DNA from: Gracilimonas sp.
GTDB lineage: Bacteria > Bacteroidota > Rhodothermia > Balneolales > Balneolaceae
Direction of reading: 5' to 3'
Assembly: GCA_022450045.1 (NCBI GenBank)
Contig: JAKURD010000016.1
Location: forward strand, 1 to 64,000
Length of the DNA stretch: 64,000 nt
Position 1 is the first letter of the stretch. Each line of letters starts with the position of its first letter. This document shows positions 43,833-54,393 of the stretch, in pieces. Under the pieces are notes generated by a model. It was not told the DNA's origin, did not search any database, and saw nothing but the letters and a program-made list of their open reading frames with translations. Position numbers and translations under genes: made by a program.

Positions 43833-46800
43833 GTGAATTCTTTTTTAAAGTTAGTTTATTTCTTGCCATTCGCATGTTTAGTGAATGGGCTGCTGATGAC
43901 CGGTATATCCTACGGCCAGGATACCACGGGTAATGCAATGGATATAGCTGAATCTGACAGTGTTCTTGAGGGTATTAATTTTATATTCCGAGCTCCAAAA
44001 ACGTCAGATGGTTTTGTTAGAGGAACTTATCCCGGTAAGCTTTATTACATTCAGAGTTCAAAAGAGCAATTTATTACCAGCTGGGATTCATCCGGTATCT
44101 ACCAAACAAGAAGGCTTATCGATGGGATCGATGTCTCTTCCCCAACGGTTTATGACTTTGAAGCTTACACTAGGTTAAAAAAAGAACAACAGAAAAATGA
44201 GATCAGATATAGCCTCATTCAAGAAAGTAAAGGGGCTGTAGGAGAGGGAAGAGGGCTACTGGATTTTAGCTTACAGATTCCCGGAGGCCAATCATCGGTA
44301 TTTACGACCATATTTGGAAAACCGGAGGTGAATCTGAGGGTTAACGGATCAGCCAATATGAATGTGGGGATGGCCATTCAAAATATTGATGATCCGACTA
44401 TTGAGCCTGATCTTCAGCGGCGCGTAGATCCTACCTTTAACCAAAACCTTCAGTTGAATATTCAGGGTACTATTGGGGATAAGCTGACCATTGCTACTGA
44501 TTGGGATACGGAGCGGGCATTTGATTTCCAGAACAGATTGAGTATTGTTTATGAAGGATATGAGGATGAAATCATTAAAAGAATTGAGATGGGTAACGTT
44601 TCTATGGAAACGGGTAACTCACTGATCAGGGGAGGGGCGTCACTTTTCGGTATAAAATCGGTGGCTGAACTCGGTTCTTTTAAATTCACTTCGGTTGTTT
44701 CTCAGCAAAAGGGAGAGAGCGAGACACAAACCATAACCGGTGGTGCACAGGAAACAGAATTTTCGGTACGTCCTTCCCAATATCAGAATAATCGCCATTT
44801 CTTCATTGATTTTTATAACCGTCAAGAGTTTGAAAATAATGTATCAGATCCCCAGCAATTGGGACAGGCCTATCAGATCTCGGACCTTAGGGTTTGGATA
44901 TCCGAGCCGCAGATCAACACCACCGACCCGGGAGCTGTACGTGCTGCCGCATTTGTAAACCTGGGTGTTGTAGAAAACCCGGACGGCACATTTGAACTTC
45001 CAAATCCTGCAAATGACAGCATAGATGACGCCTTTCTGGATGGAAACAGGGGAAATACGAGTGCATCTGCTGAGTCTTTTAATGTATCGGGGAATGATTT
45101 TTATAACGGATATTTTCGCCCTCTTCAGGAAGGAGCTGATTATACGATCAATAAAACATTGGGATATATCAGTCTTAACAGGACGTTAAATTCAGGATCT
45201 TATATAGCCGTTTCTTTTGTAAGGCAGGGAGTGCCCGGCGAGGCTGAAGATGTCATTGAAGTGGGGGATATATCACCTCAATCAGCCGGATTGACCTACT
45301 TTAAACTAATCCGTACCAATAACCCTACACCAGACCTCAGGTCATGGCCCCTTACGATGCGGAATGTTTATTCATTGGGAGTATCAAATGTTATGCAAGA
45401 TGGACTGAATGTAGATATCAAGTACAGAGTAGGGAACGTGGATGATACCAATCTGCCGGGAAGGAACCCTACCTTGCTTCAAGATCTTGGTCTTGACCGT
45501 ACTGACTCGGAAGGCGCTGAAAATCCCGATAACCAGATCGATTTCTCAGGCATCGTTCTGAATCCATTGAGTGGGACTGTGTTGTTCCCTTATTTGGAGC
45601 CTTTTGGAAACAGGATACGATCTCTTCTGCAGGGTACCGGTGCATCAGATTCGCTCATTGAATCGGTGACATACGATGAATTATATTCCGAGCGGCAAAA
45701 TAATGCCGGTCAATCCAACAAGGATAATTATTACAGGATCGAAGGGGTTTCTAAGGGAGGCGTTTCCGGTAATTTTTCGCTCGGAATCAGTTTAGTGGAA
45801 GGCTCTGTTAAAGTATTTGCCAATAGTACTGAATTGACCGAGGGAGTGGATTACGAAGTAGATTATTCTTTCGGAACCGTTACTATTCTTAACGATCGTT
45901 ATTTAGCCTCCGGCCAGGATATAAGAATTGAATATGAGAACAATCAGCTTAATGTCATAGGCCAAAAGAATTTTACAGGGCTCAGGGCAGAATATGAGGT
46001 TAATGAAGACATAAGTTTTGGAGGAACTTATTTTAAGCTGAAAGAACAGCCCCTTTCCGATAAGATCACTATTGGTAATGAATCCATCAATAATACCATA
46101 CTTGGAATGGATGCTACAGCGAGCTTTGACACTCCCTGGATCACTCAGTTCATAGATCAAATACCTTTACTGCAGACCAGGGAGGAGTCTAATATCAGCA
46201 TCAGTGGGGAGTTTGCGCAACTTAGACCCGGGGTAAGCCAGACCAATGCCGTGCGGGATGCCATAGATAACGGAAAATTATTCAATGATGAAGAAAATGG
46301 TCTCGTATTTATAGATGACTTTGAAGGTACAAAGCAGAGTATTTCATTTATGAGCCCCACGCGATGGAATTTAGGAGCTGCCCCGGCGGCTATTCCCGGA
46401 TATGGTCCGGATGAAACCTATTTTATTAACCCCGAATTCACTCCAGTAAACACACTTGAATCAAAGATCGCCCGCTCCGATCTGAGAAGCCAATTTTCAT
46501 GGTACACCATTCCCAGGAATATCAGCAGTATCCTGGATGGAGCACAAGAAACACCGGAGTCAGAAACTGTTTTAACGGAGGATGTATTTCCGGGAAGGGA
46601 AACCAATAATGCCGAAGAAGATGTCATCAATACCCTCGATATTTTTTATAACCCTACCGAGCGGGGACCCTACAACTACAATTATGATCTGAAAAATGCT
46701 CTTGAGAATAACCCTGAGAACCAATGGGGAGGAATGACGGCCGTAATTCCATCGGGGCAGGAAGACCTTACACAAAACAATGTTGAATTTATTGAATTCT

Positions 46801-49800
46801 GGGTACAGCCTGTTTTACCCGGTGGCAGAGAGCCTTCAGCTGCAGATGTAGAAGCCTATGATGGAAAGATTTACATAGATATTGGTACGATCTCGGAAGA
46901 TGTGGTTCCTAATTTTGATCTGAACACGGAGGATGGCCTCGCCAGTAACCTCGCCAACCTTGAATTGGATAGTTTTGGTGAAAACGCAAGATCGTATGTT
47001 CCGGCAAATCCGACAGCACCCCAGGGGCAATTTTCTAATGAAGACCGGGAACTTGAGGATGTGGGATTTGACGGGGTTCCAAACAGAGAGGGCTTTGACA
47101 GTCAAAAAATAGAAACAACTTTTTTCAGGGATTTTGTAGATTCTATGCGTTTTGCATATGGTGAAAACAGCCCCGCTTTTCAGGCCATTCAAGCTGACCC
47201 CTCTAATGACGATTATATATTTTATGGAGAGTCAAGGGTGCAGCAACTGCCTCTTCATGAACGTTTTCACCGGGTATTGGGGTATCATGAAGGGAATACT
47301 CCAACTGCTGGAGGTGACAAAAGAGCGATCACCCCGCGACCTGATTCTGAAGGTTTGGTAAGCAGGGCCAATGTTGAGACCAATAACAATTACTATCAAT
47401 ATGAGGTCGAGCTGAATCCGGCTGATTTTAATAGCCTTGAGATCGGAAGCGAAGGAACGTATATCGTAGATAAAGTTTCCGGAGAGCGCCAACAGGACAG
47501 GTGGCATTTGGTGAGAATTCCATTGAATGAATTCAAACGAAAGGTCGGGGATATTGATGGATTCCAAAACATAAGCCATATTAGGATGTGGATGTCGGGC
47601 TATGAAAAACCATTCACGATGCGGTTCGCAACATTTGAATTTATAGGCAGCCAATGGCGCAAGGTTGAAGATATAGACGAGACTCAGAATGCATCCGGCG
47701 AATTCAGGGTATCAACTATTAACATTGAAGAGAATGCCAATCGCACACCTGTACCATACCGTCAACCGGAAGGAGCCATACGGTCATTAAACCGCGGAGC
47801 TCAGGTTCAATCACTCGACAATGAGCAATCAATAGTGCTGGGAATTGAGGATCTCGGTCCTGGAGAAATCCAGATGGTCAAGAAAGTTTACCCGGGAGGG
47901 TTGAATCTTCTCAATTATTCTAATATGCGCATGTTCGTTCATGGGGAAGGCTATTGGGATCAAAGTAAAGAAGGAAATGGCAGGCGAGATGCTGAATTAG
48001 TGATCCGTATGGGTACAGATCTCAATGCTAATTATTACGAATATCGGCAGCCTATTTCTCCCTCGAACCCGGACTTCCCCTACTCAAACTATAGTCCCGA
48101 AGGGGGTGGTAATTTGATTGGAGATGCAGAAGAGGTTTGGCGCTACGATGAAAATAGCATGAATGTCATCTTATCAGCTTTTAATGAGCTTAAGCAGCTC
48201 AGAGATCAGCAGGAAGGAATTGATCTTTTACAAAAATTTGAGCTACCTTTGTCTTCGGAAGATGATGATGCCGTAGATGGGGCTATTGTGGCTGTAAGAG
48301 GGAATCCATCGTTAGGACGGGTTTCTGAATTCGGTATGGGAATCCAAAATCCCTATGATCCCGCAGATGTAAATTCACCCGGTGGCCCAAGCTTAAACGG
48401 CGAGTTTTGGCTGAATGAGCTGCGGGTATCAGGTTTTGATAATGAAAAAGGCTGGAAAGCAAATGCCAAGGCAAGTTTTAAATTTGCCGATTTTGCAACG
48501 GTAAATACCAACTTCACTCGTACTACTACTGGTTTTGGAGGACTTGATTCCCGGCTTGGAAATCGAAGCTTGGCCGACGATGTCGGTTATGACCTTAGTT
48601 CTACCGTTAACCTTCACAAACTGATCCCGGACCGATACGGCTGGAATTTTCCGGTAACAGTGTCAACCCGAAAGAATATATCCACTCCTAAGTTTTTACC
48701 CAATCAGGGGGATGTCAGGTTTGATGATTTTGTGAATGCCACAAACAGTAATGAGTCACTCAGTGAAAATGAAAAAGAGACGTTGATCAATCAGCGTATT
48801 GATGAGATTGAAACTGTAAGAGATAATTTTTCAATCAATGTCTCCAATATTTCAAAACAAAATTCAAAAAGTAAGCTCGCTCAATATACCATCGATAACA
48901 CGAGATTGAGCTATGTGTATAATGAAGGGAGTGCAAAGAACCCGGAGATACAATTTCAGAATGACTGGAATTACACATCCTCACTTCAGTACAACCTTAG
49001 CTTCACTAATGTAAAATTATTTCGTCCGTTTAGCTTTACAGAAGATGTACCTGTTGTGGGTATTTTATCAGGACTCAGGCTGGGGTATATGCCTTCTTCT
49101 ATCAATGCATCCGCAAATTTAAATCGGTCTTACACAGAGAAAAGAAGAAGGCCTCAGTTATCGGGTGAAGGTCAGGAAGAAATTCAATCCTTGCAGCAAA
49201 GCCATACTTTTAATCAAAGATCAACTTTTGGCTTCAGCTATGACCTTACACCTACCATCCCCATTTCTTTCAGAACGAATACTAATTATGATCTTTCAAG
49301 TGCTGGTCGCCAAGATGTAAACATAACGGGACTTGAAGCTGACAGTGCCTCATACCGGCTGTTACCTACGTTTGAGGTTCTGAATAAAATTGTTACAGAT
49401 ACGCTCTCGGCAAGAAGATCGAATTATGAAGAGACTTATACTACCAGCTGGCGCCCGAATTTTAACAGAATCAGTGGATTAAGCTGGATGAGCTATTCTG
49501 CCTCCTACAGTGGTGGTTATGGCTGGACAAACAGCCCCCGTGGGTCTGATCTTGGGGCAGGAGTCTCCAATAGTTTCAGGTTAGATCATACTGTAAAATT
49601 TGGAGTAGGTGATCTGATCGATAAGATACCATTTTTTGAGAAAATGGAAGCAGCTGATGCCGAGGCTTCACGGGCAAGGAATCAGGAGGTTTTTAAGAAA
49701 GAGGAACCCGATCTGTTTAAAGATGCACAGTTTGTAGGAAGAAAATTACTCCTGGCATTATTCAGTATGCAGAGTATAGATATAAGCTATAATGATACGA

Positions 49801-51104
49801 AGACATCAAGTCAGGCAGGTTACAGCGGGGAGTCGCAATTATATTATGCTTTCTCGGGGCTGGGCAGAAGTCATTATTCTCCGCCTTTTGGATACAGGAT
49901 AGGCTTTCAAGAGGAATTGCCGCGGTCACAGCTCATACAGCGTGGCCCTGAGGGCAGGATTATTACACTTCCGAAAAACAACAATTACTCCGATAACGTT
50001 ACACTGGGAACCAAATTGAATTTGTTGACAAATTTATCCCTGGATCTGAGTTGGGATACAAAATGGGATGAGCGAAGAACGGATAATATCTCATTAACTC
50101 CTGATGGGGAATTTGAATCAACGGTAACAGCCAGTGGAAATATTAGTTCTTCGGTTTGGGCTTTTGGGAAGGGGTATAGAGACCTTTTTGAGCGTCAGCT
50201 TCAAACAGCTTTTGATGATCTTGATGGGTCAAATGTGATCAGTGATGAAACAGGAAACGGAGATGGCAGGGTAGTTTTGAATAGGAACACTCTGGAAGAG
50301 GATTTCAGAAACTCCTATCTGGGAGCAGGTAATGGAGTAGTTAGTGAAAAGGGGTACACCCCCATCCCAAAACCAAACTGGCGGTTAACCTGGTCAGGTG
50401 TTGAAGACTTGATTCCCTTTATAGGGAATAGTATGCGAAGAGCTACTCTTACACACAGTTATACAGGTAATTACCGGATGGGGTGGAACCTGAATACCAT
50501 TACCGGAGAACAACCCGGGCAAGGAATCGGGGCATTCAGTGTCATCGATGTTAAAGGTAAATTTGAACCCACCTCGATCAATATTGAGCAGCGTTTCTCT
50601 CCATTAATTCAATTGAATGTAACTTGGCAGTCGGATTTAAGGACTCAGATCGGCTATGACAGAAGTAAGACAACCAGTCTGGCTCTTTCCAGCAGAACGG
50701 TTACGGAAAGACTTTCCAAAGGATTGACCGCTTCAATTAATTATACCTTTAGAAGAATCAGGCTTCCATTCTTTCCAAGAATTAAAAATAACATTGATGT
50801 GACCATAAACGGAGGTTTCGCTAACGATACAGAGCAGAAGTTTTACCTTAGTCAGGATATAGAACAAGCGTTAAGTGTGCCAGATCCTGTTACTAATGTA
50901 AGTCAGTATGATTTCACAGACCCTTTTATCACAGGACAGAATCGTATCAATGCTTCGGTTGTATTTGGATATCGGTTCTCCCAAATGGTGACTTCAAATT
51001 TTGAATACACCTTTACCAAAGTAGAACCAAAATCCTCGGCATTCCCCCCACGTACAAACCACGACATACGCTTCAACTTCAGGATCGCTATTCAGTCGAG
51101 ATAA
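43833..51104 (+). CDS. sprA: Type IX secretion translocon / gliding motility protein SprA
   Basis: The 2,423-residue protein matches SprA (Sov), the giant outer-membrane beta-barrel translocon of the type IX secretion system. It starts at GTG 43833 with a signal peptide (LVYFLPFACLV...SYGQ) and has long beta-rich repeats throughout. Typical segments seen are LRVNGSANMNVGM, VFIDDFEGTKQSISF (about 830-844), EFWLNELRVSGFDNEKGWKAN and a barrel end RFNFRIAIQSR. Length fits the family (about 2,300-2,500). No other T9SS gene is adjacent. It is divergent from lptF and convergent with lnt, 14 bases apart. Confidence 0.95.
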   Translation: MNSFLKLVYFLPFACLVNGLLMTGISYGQDTTGNAMDIAESDSVLEGINFIFRAPKTSDGFVRGTYPGKLYYIQSSKEQFITSWDSSGIYQTRRLIDGIDVSSPTVYDFEAYTRLKKEQQKNEIRYSLIQESKGAVGEGRGLLDFSLQIPGGQSSVFTTIFGKPEVNLRVNGSANMNVGMAIQNIDDPTIEPDLQRRVDPTFNQNLQLNIQGTIGDKLTIATDWDTERAFDFQNRLSIVYEGYEDEIIKRIEMGNVSMETGNSLIRGGASLFGIKSVAELGSFKFTSVVSQQKGESETQTITGGAQETEFSVRPSQYQNNRHFFIDFYNRQEFENNVSDPQQLGQAYQISDLRVWISEPQINTTDPGAVRAAAFVNLGVVENPDGTFELPNPANDSIDDAFLDGNRGNTSASAESFNVSGNDFYNGYFRPLQEGADYTINKTLGYISLNRTLNSGSYIAVSFVRQGVPGEAEDVIEVGDISPQSAGLTYFKLIRTNNPTPDLRSWPLTMRNVYSLGVSNVMQDGLNVDIKYRVGNVDDTNLPGRNPTLLQDLGLDRTDSEGAENPDNQIDFSGIVLNPLSGTVLFPYLEPFGNRIRSLLQGTGASDSLIESVTYDELYSERQNNAGQSNKDNYYRIEGVSKGGVSGNFSLGISLVEGSVKVFANSTELTEGVDYEVDYSFGTVTILNDRYLASGQDIRIEYENNQLNVIGQKNFTGLRAEYEVNEDISFGGTYFKLKEQPLSDKITIGNESINNTILGMDATASFDTPWITQFIDQIPLLQTREESNISISGEFAQLRPGVSQTNAVRDAIDNGKLFNDEENGLVFIDDFEGTKQSISFMSPTRWNLGAAPAAIPGYGPDETYFINPEFTPVNTLESKIARSDLRSQFSWYTIPRNISSILDGAQETPESETVLTEDVFPGRETNNAEEDVINTLDIFYNPTERGPYNYNYDLKNALENNPENQWGGMTAVIPSGQEDLTQNNVEFIEFWVQPVLPGGREPSAADVEAYDGKIYIDIGTISEDVVPNFDLNTEDGLASNLANLELDSFGENARSYVPANPTAPQGQFSNEDRELEDVGFDGVPNREGFDSQKIETTFFRDFVDSMRFAYGENSPAFQAIQADPSNDDYIFYGESRVQQLPLHERFHRVLGYHEGNTPTAGGDKRAITPRPDSEGLVSRANVETNNNYYQYEVELNPADFNSLEIGSEGTYIVDKVSGERQQDRWHLVRIPLNEFKRKVGDIDGFQNISHIRMWMSGYEKPFTMRFATFEFIGSQWRKVEDIDETQNASGEFRVSTINIEENANRTPVPYRQPEGAIRSLNRGAQVQSLDNEQSIVLGIEDLGPGEIQMVKKVYPGGLNLLNYSNMRMFVHGEGYWDQSKEGNGRRDAELVIRMGTDLNANYYEYRQPISPSNPDFPYSNYSPEGGGNLIGDAEEVWRYDENSMNVILSAFNELKQLRDQQEGIDLLQKFELPLSSEDDDAVDGAIVAVRGNPSLGRVSEFGMGIQNPYDPADVNSPGGPSLNGEFWLNELRVSGFDNEKGWKANAKASFKFADFATVNTNFTRTTTGFGGLDSRLGNRSLADDVGYDLSSTVNLHKLIPDRYGWNFPVTVSTRKNISTPKFLPNQGDVRFDDFVNATNSNESLSENEKETLINQRIDEIETVRDNFSINVSNISKQNSKSKLAQYTIDNTRLSYVYNEGSAKNPEIQFQNDWNYTSSLQYNLSFTNVKLFRPFSFTEDVPVVGILSGLRLGYMPSSINASANLNRSYTEKRRRPQLSGEGQEEIQSLQQSHTFNQRSTFGFSYDLTPTIPISFRTNTNYDLSSAGRQDVNITGLEADSASYRLLPTFEVLNKIVTDTLSARRSNYEETYTTSWRPNFNRISGLSWMSYSASYSGGYGWTNSPRGSDLGAGVSNSFRLDHTVKFGVGDLIDKIPFFEKMEAADAEASRARNQEVFKKEEPDLFKDAQFVGRKLLLALFSMQSIDISYNDTKTSSQAGYSGESQLYYAFSGLGRSHYSPPFGYRIGFQEELPRSQLIQRGPEGRIITLPKNNNYSDNVTLGTKLNLLTNLSLDLSWDTKWDERRTDNISLTPDGEFESTVTASGNISSSVWAFGKGYRDLFERQLQTAFDDLDGSNVISDETGNGDGRVVLNRNTLEEDFRNSYLGAGNGVVSEKGYTPIPKPNWRLTWSGVEDLIPFIGNSMRRATLTHSYTGNYRMGWNLNTITGEQPGQGIGAFSVIDVKGKFEPTSINIEQRFSPLIQLNVTWQSDLRTQIGYDRSKTTSLALSSRTVTERLSKGLTASINYTFRRIRLPFFPRIKNNIDVTINGGFANDTEQKFYLSQDIEQALSVPDPVTNVSQYDFTDPFITGQNRINASVVFGYRFSQMVTSNFEYTFTKVEPKSSAFPPRTNHDIRFNFRIAIQSR

Positions 51105-51118
51105 AAAATGTTGTTGAA

Positions 51119-52666
51119 TTATTCTTGTTTTTTGAATTTAAAAAAGATCCAGAATACTCCGAATAAGATCAGACAAAAGATGGGTAGCCAGTTTCCATAG
51201 CGTGTGTACAGGGTTTGAGTAGTTCTGTTTTGAACCGTTCCCGTAAATCCGGTTCGAACCCAATAATCTGTTTTCTGAATAATCCTTCCATCTGGGTCAA
51301 TGATCCCTGAAATACCATTATTTGCACTTCTGGCAATCCATCGGTCGAATTCAATGGCCCGGAGGCGAGCATAGGCAAAATGCTGGTGATGTCCGCTGGT
51401 ATCACCCCACCAGCCGTCGTTGGTGATAATAGTGAGGAACGTAGCATCTCTTTTCACAAATTTCCTGATCCAGGAAGGATATACCGAATCATAACAGATA
51501 AGCCCCGGAGTTGTGAAATGATCGGTAGAAAGAAAGTCAGGAGTTGTTCCCTTTCCAAATTGCTGAATACTTCCCCAATCTATCCATCCAAATACATCAA
51601 TGGCATTTAAGTATTCAACAAATGGAAGACGCTCCACTACCGGAACAAGATTAGCTTTTTCATAATCTGAAATGCTGCCATCCGGTTTAAAGAATAAGGC
51701 GGCGTTAAAATAGTTGTAGGGAAGATCGGTGCTGGGATGAATTCCACGATAGAGAACGTCAGTATCAGAAGCATAAGATTTAAGAAGTCCGGTTCCGGTG
51801 ATCAATGGAATATTCCAGGATCTTACAGAATCTGAAATTTGAAAAGATATACGCGATTCAGTAAAAATAGCTCCATCAATTGCGTTTTCCGGCCATATTA
51901 TGAGTTTCGTGTCGGGGGTGATGGTTCTTGTTGTAAGTGCGAAAAGGCTATCCATGACTTCTGTCAACCCACTCATCCCGCCATAACTTTCATACGAATC
52001 GTGGTTGGGCTGAATGATGGCTACTTCAACCGGGTCTTGAGAAATAGAGGTAAGCTCAGTTCCTGAGTACAATAAAAATGACCAGAATGGGAAAAAGAGG
52101 AACACTCCGATTGCAGCATATTGAATGGTTTTCTCTTTATGCAGAATAAATTGATAGGTAAGTGCTGAGGTCAGGACCACCCAAAAAGAAATACCCAAAA
52201 AACCGGTTACTGAGATATATTGGATTATACTTATCCAGTTTGCCCACCCATTACCGATAGCCAGCCAGGTCCAGGAAAGATCCCAATTGTGATGCAGAAA
52301 TTCATAGCCAACCCATGCAGAAGTTTGCAATAAAGCGATCAAAATGGGAGAGCTGCTTTTGTTGGAAAAGAATTTCCCGAGGCATAAAGGGATGGTCATG
52401 AGCACGCTATTAGCCAGAATAGCAGCAATTCCGGCAGGCAGGCTTGCCATCATTAGCCAATAGGTGCCAATAAGGTTCCAAACCACAAAACCCGCATAGC
52501 TGTAGTAGGCAAGTTGTTTGTATGAATCACATGTATAGGACAAATGGAAGAGCAAGATGAAAGCGGGAATGCTCAAGAACGACAGGTCGACTGGAGGAAA
52601 GGAGAGCCCCAGTAAAATCCCAGCGCTTACAGAAATGAACCATTTATTTTCGATCAAGTTTTTCAT
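51119..52666 (-). CDS. lnt: Apolipoprotein N-acyltransferase
   Basis: The 515-residue protein has six N-terminal spans and a nitrilase-type periplasmic domain (about 215-480). It adds the third acyl chain to lipoproteins at the inner membrane. The catalytic triad is visible as Glu in IIWPENAIDG, Lys in YEKANLVPVVERLPF and Cys in GLICYDSVYPSWIR. A C-terminal span follows. This matches the several lipoproteins encoded in the window. It overlaps rsmI by 4 bases (ATGA), so the two are translationally coupled, and it converges on sprA. Confidence 0.95.
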   Translation of the reverse strand: MKNLIENKWFISVSAGILLGLSFPPVDLSFLSIPAFILLFHLSYTCDSYKQLAYYSYAGFVVWNLIGTYWLMMASLPAGIAAILANSVLMTIPLCLGKFFSNKSSSPILIALLQTSAWVGYEFLHHNWDLSWTWLAIGNGWANWISIIQYISVTGFLGISFWVVLTSALTYQFILHKEKTIQYAAIGVFLFFPFWSFLLYSGTELTSISQDPVEVAIIQPNHDSYESYGGMSGLTEVMDSLFALTTRTITPDTKLIIWPENAIDGAIFTESRISFQISDSVRSWNIPLITGTGLLKSYASDTDVLYRGIHPSTDLPYNYFNAALFFKPDGSISDYEKANLVPVVERLPFVEYLNAIDVFGWIDWGSIQQFGKGTTPDFLSTDHFTTPGLICYDSVYPSWIRKFVKRDATFLTIITNDGWWGDTSGHHQHFAYARLRAIEFDRWIARSANNGISGIIDPDGRIIQKTDYWVRTGFTGTVQNRTTQTLYTRYGNWLPIFCLILFGVFWIFFKFKKQE

Positions 52667-53346
52667 TCCGAATATCCTTTTCCTGAAATAATAACCACAA
52701 TTTCTCCTTTTATAGAGTCCCGCTCTTCAAACTCTTTTTTAAGTTCTGTTATTGTGCCCCTGATAACTTCCTCAAACTTTTTGGTCAATTCCCTTGCAAC
52801 AGCGGCAAGCCGATCAGGTTCAAAGTGTCCTTCAAGCTCATCCAGAAGTTTCAGCAATCGGTTAGGGCTTTCATAGATAACGATGGTTCGTTCTTCTTCA
52901 GCAAGTTCCCCGAGTCTTTTTTGTCGCCCTTTTTTGTGAGGAAGAAATCCTTCGAATACATAGCGGTCGCTGGGAAGGCCACTGGCTACCAGCGCTGTTG
53001 TTGCGGCATCGGGACCCGGAATCACGATTATGTTATGCCCTCCTTGTTTGGCGGCTCTTACAGCTAAAAAACCGGGATCTGAAATTCCTGGCATTCCGGC
53101 ATCGCTAATCAAGGCTACATCCTGATTGGCATCAAGGATGTTCGTCAAATGCCCGACTTTACGGTGTTCATTATGCTGATGAAATGAAAACTTTGGTTTG
53201 TCGATCCCGAAGTGCTGAAGGAGGGTGCCTGAGGTGCGGGTATCTTCACAAGCGATGTAATCGACGGACTTAAGAACTTCGACTGCTCTTGGAGAAAAGT
53301 CTTGAAGGTTTCCAATGGGTGTAGCTACAATATAAAGTATGGACAC
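52663..53346 (-). CDS. rsmI: 16S rRNA (cytidine1402-2'-O)-methyltransferase
   Basis: The 227-residue protein is a tetrapyrrole-methylase-fold enzyme with RsmI hallmarks: LYIVATPIGNLQDFSPRAVEVL, IACEDTRTSGTLLQHFGI, ALISDAGMPGISDPG, VIPGPDAATTALVASGLPSDRYVFEGFLPHKKG and YESPNRLLKLLDEL. It methylates C1402 of 16S rRNA. It is slightly shorter than the E. coli protein (286), missing the C-terminal extra domain, which is common. First gene of an rsmI-lnt unit. Confidence 0.95.
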   Translation of the reverse strand: MSILYIVATPIGNLQDFSPRAVEVLKSVDYIACEDTRTSGTLLQHFGIDKPKFSFHQHNEHRKVGHLTNILDANQDVALISDAGMPGISDPGFLAVRAAKQGGHNIIVIPGPDAATTALVASGLPSDRYVFEGFLPHKKGRQKRLGELAEEERTIVIYESPNRLLKLLDELEGHFEPDRLAAVARELTKKFEEVIRGTITELKKEFEERDSIKGEIVVIISGKGYSE

Positions 53347-53515
53347 AATGTGTGGTTGGTTTATGGGAAATCAAAGAAAGACAAATATCAAATTACCTTT
53401 CGCAAAATACAAACCAAAAGGAAGGCTAAAACAGATTCTATATCCCACTTTGGAATTTCATGAACGGGTTGTATGTTTGAGGGCCTAAATAATTTATAAC
53501 TATCTGAATACAAAT

Positions 53516-53902
53516 ATGAATTTTAAACCATCCGGTATAAACCACATCACCATCCGTGTTAACCGCATTGACGCTTCAAAAGAATTTTATGGCGATATTC
53601 TGGACCTTGAGTTGGTGAGAACTATGGGGCAAAGCATGGCGGTTTACAAGATCGGAAAAGAAGATACTTTGGTAATTGTGGAAGCAGAAACAAGTTATGA
53701 CCCTACTTCCAGAGATTTCCGTGTAGATCACTTTGGATTCTATGTAGATAGCCCCGGGCAGGTGGATGAGCTGGCTAAATACTTTCGGGAAAAGGAAGTA
53801 ACGATTATGAGTGGTCCTGCAAATCGTAAAAAAGGCAGATTCCTCTTTATTTCAGACCCCGATGGAAATATGATCGAGTACTTTTATGAGGAAGAAAAAT
53901 AA
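53516..53902 (+). CDS. VOC-family (glyoxalase-like) protein
   Basis: The 128-residue protein has the vicinal-oxygen-chelate pattern of two beta-alpha-beta modules: INHITIRVNRIDASKEFYGDILDLELVRTMG, then DHFGFYVDSPGQVDELAKYFREKEVTIMSGPANRKKGRFLFISDPDGNMIEYFYEE. Metal-ligand candidates are His in NHIT, His in DHFGF and Glu in IEYF. Substrate is unknown. A 43-codon frame begins inside its last codons. Confidence 0.9.
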   Translation: MNFKPSGINHITIRVNRIDASKEFYGDILDLELVRTMGQSMAVYKIGKEDTLVIVEAETSYDPTSRDFRVDHFGFYVDSPGQVDELAKYFREKEVTIMSGPANRKKGRFLFISDPDGNMIEYFYEEEK

Positions 53903-54017
53903 AATAGAGCAAGAGCTGGATCGAAAAAAGTTCGAGAATGAAATAGGCCGGGGTGTGAATAGCCAATATCATCGGGTTGAAGTTCATGAGAAAATGTACG
54001 AGGATAAAAATCCTTAA
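53886..54017 (+). CDS. Small charged protein overlapping the VOC gene (43 aa)
   Basis: ATG 53886, 17 bases before the end of the VOC gene, opens a 43-codon frame in another phase. The product (MRKKNKIEQELDRKKFENEI ... EKMYEDKNP) is highly charged and would be helical. The overlap suggests coupled translation. No family recognised. Short length and the absence of a separate RBS keep this uncertain. Confidence 0.4.
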   Translation: MRKKNKIEQELDRKKFENEIGRGVNSQYHRVEVHEKMYEDKNP

Positions 54018-54393
54018 GTGATCGGTGTAATGAATTTCTTTTTAGCACTATTGTCGTGTCTATGTTCAGTTGCCAGGCAGAATACCAGTTGGGGGTTATC
54101 TGTTGCAATCCGAACAGGAAATAGGTACATATTGTAATCGAGGGGTAATCGGTGACAAGAGGTTGCAACCCCTTGCCGACATTTCATAGATGACTCAACA
54201 CTATTCTTTTCAGAGTTTTTTGTTGGCTGGTAAAGCGGCTGATTAATGCCTTCAAACTGGGTTTTACCAGCAGTTTTTTTGCAACACTGGATCCATTGAT
54301 ACACCTTGCTGTATTTATACTGTGTATAACCTCAGTGATCAAAAAAGAGATCTTCGGCAGAAGTTGTAATAGACGGGTGGCCTTTTTGACAGT
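54018..54393. other. Intergenic region without a supported gene
   Basis: A 97-codon minus-strand frame at 54014-54304 lacks an RBS and any recognisable family. I see short inverted words (GGTTGCAACCCC near 54161) but nothing I can call. Confidence 0.4.

Noticed and set aside
54014..54304. 97-codon minus-strand frame, considered as a decayed transposase
   Set aside because: No recognisable motif and no flanking inverted repeats; left as unassigned intergenic sequence.
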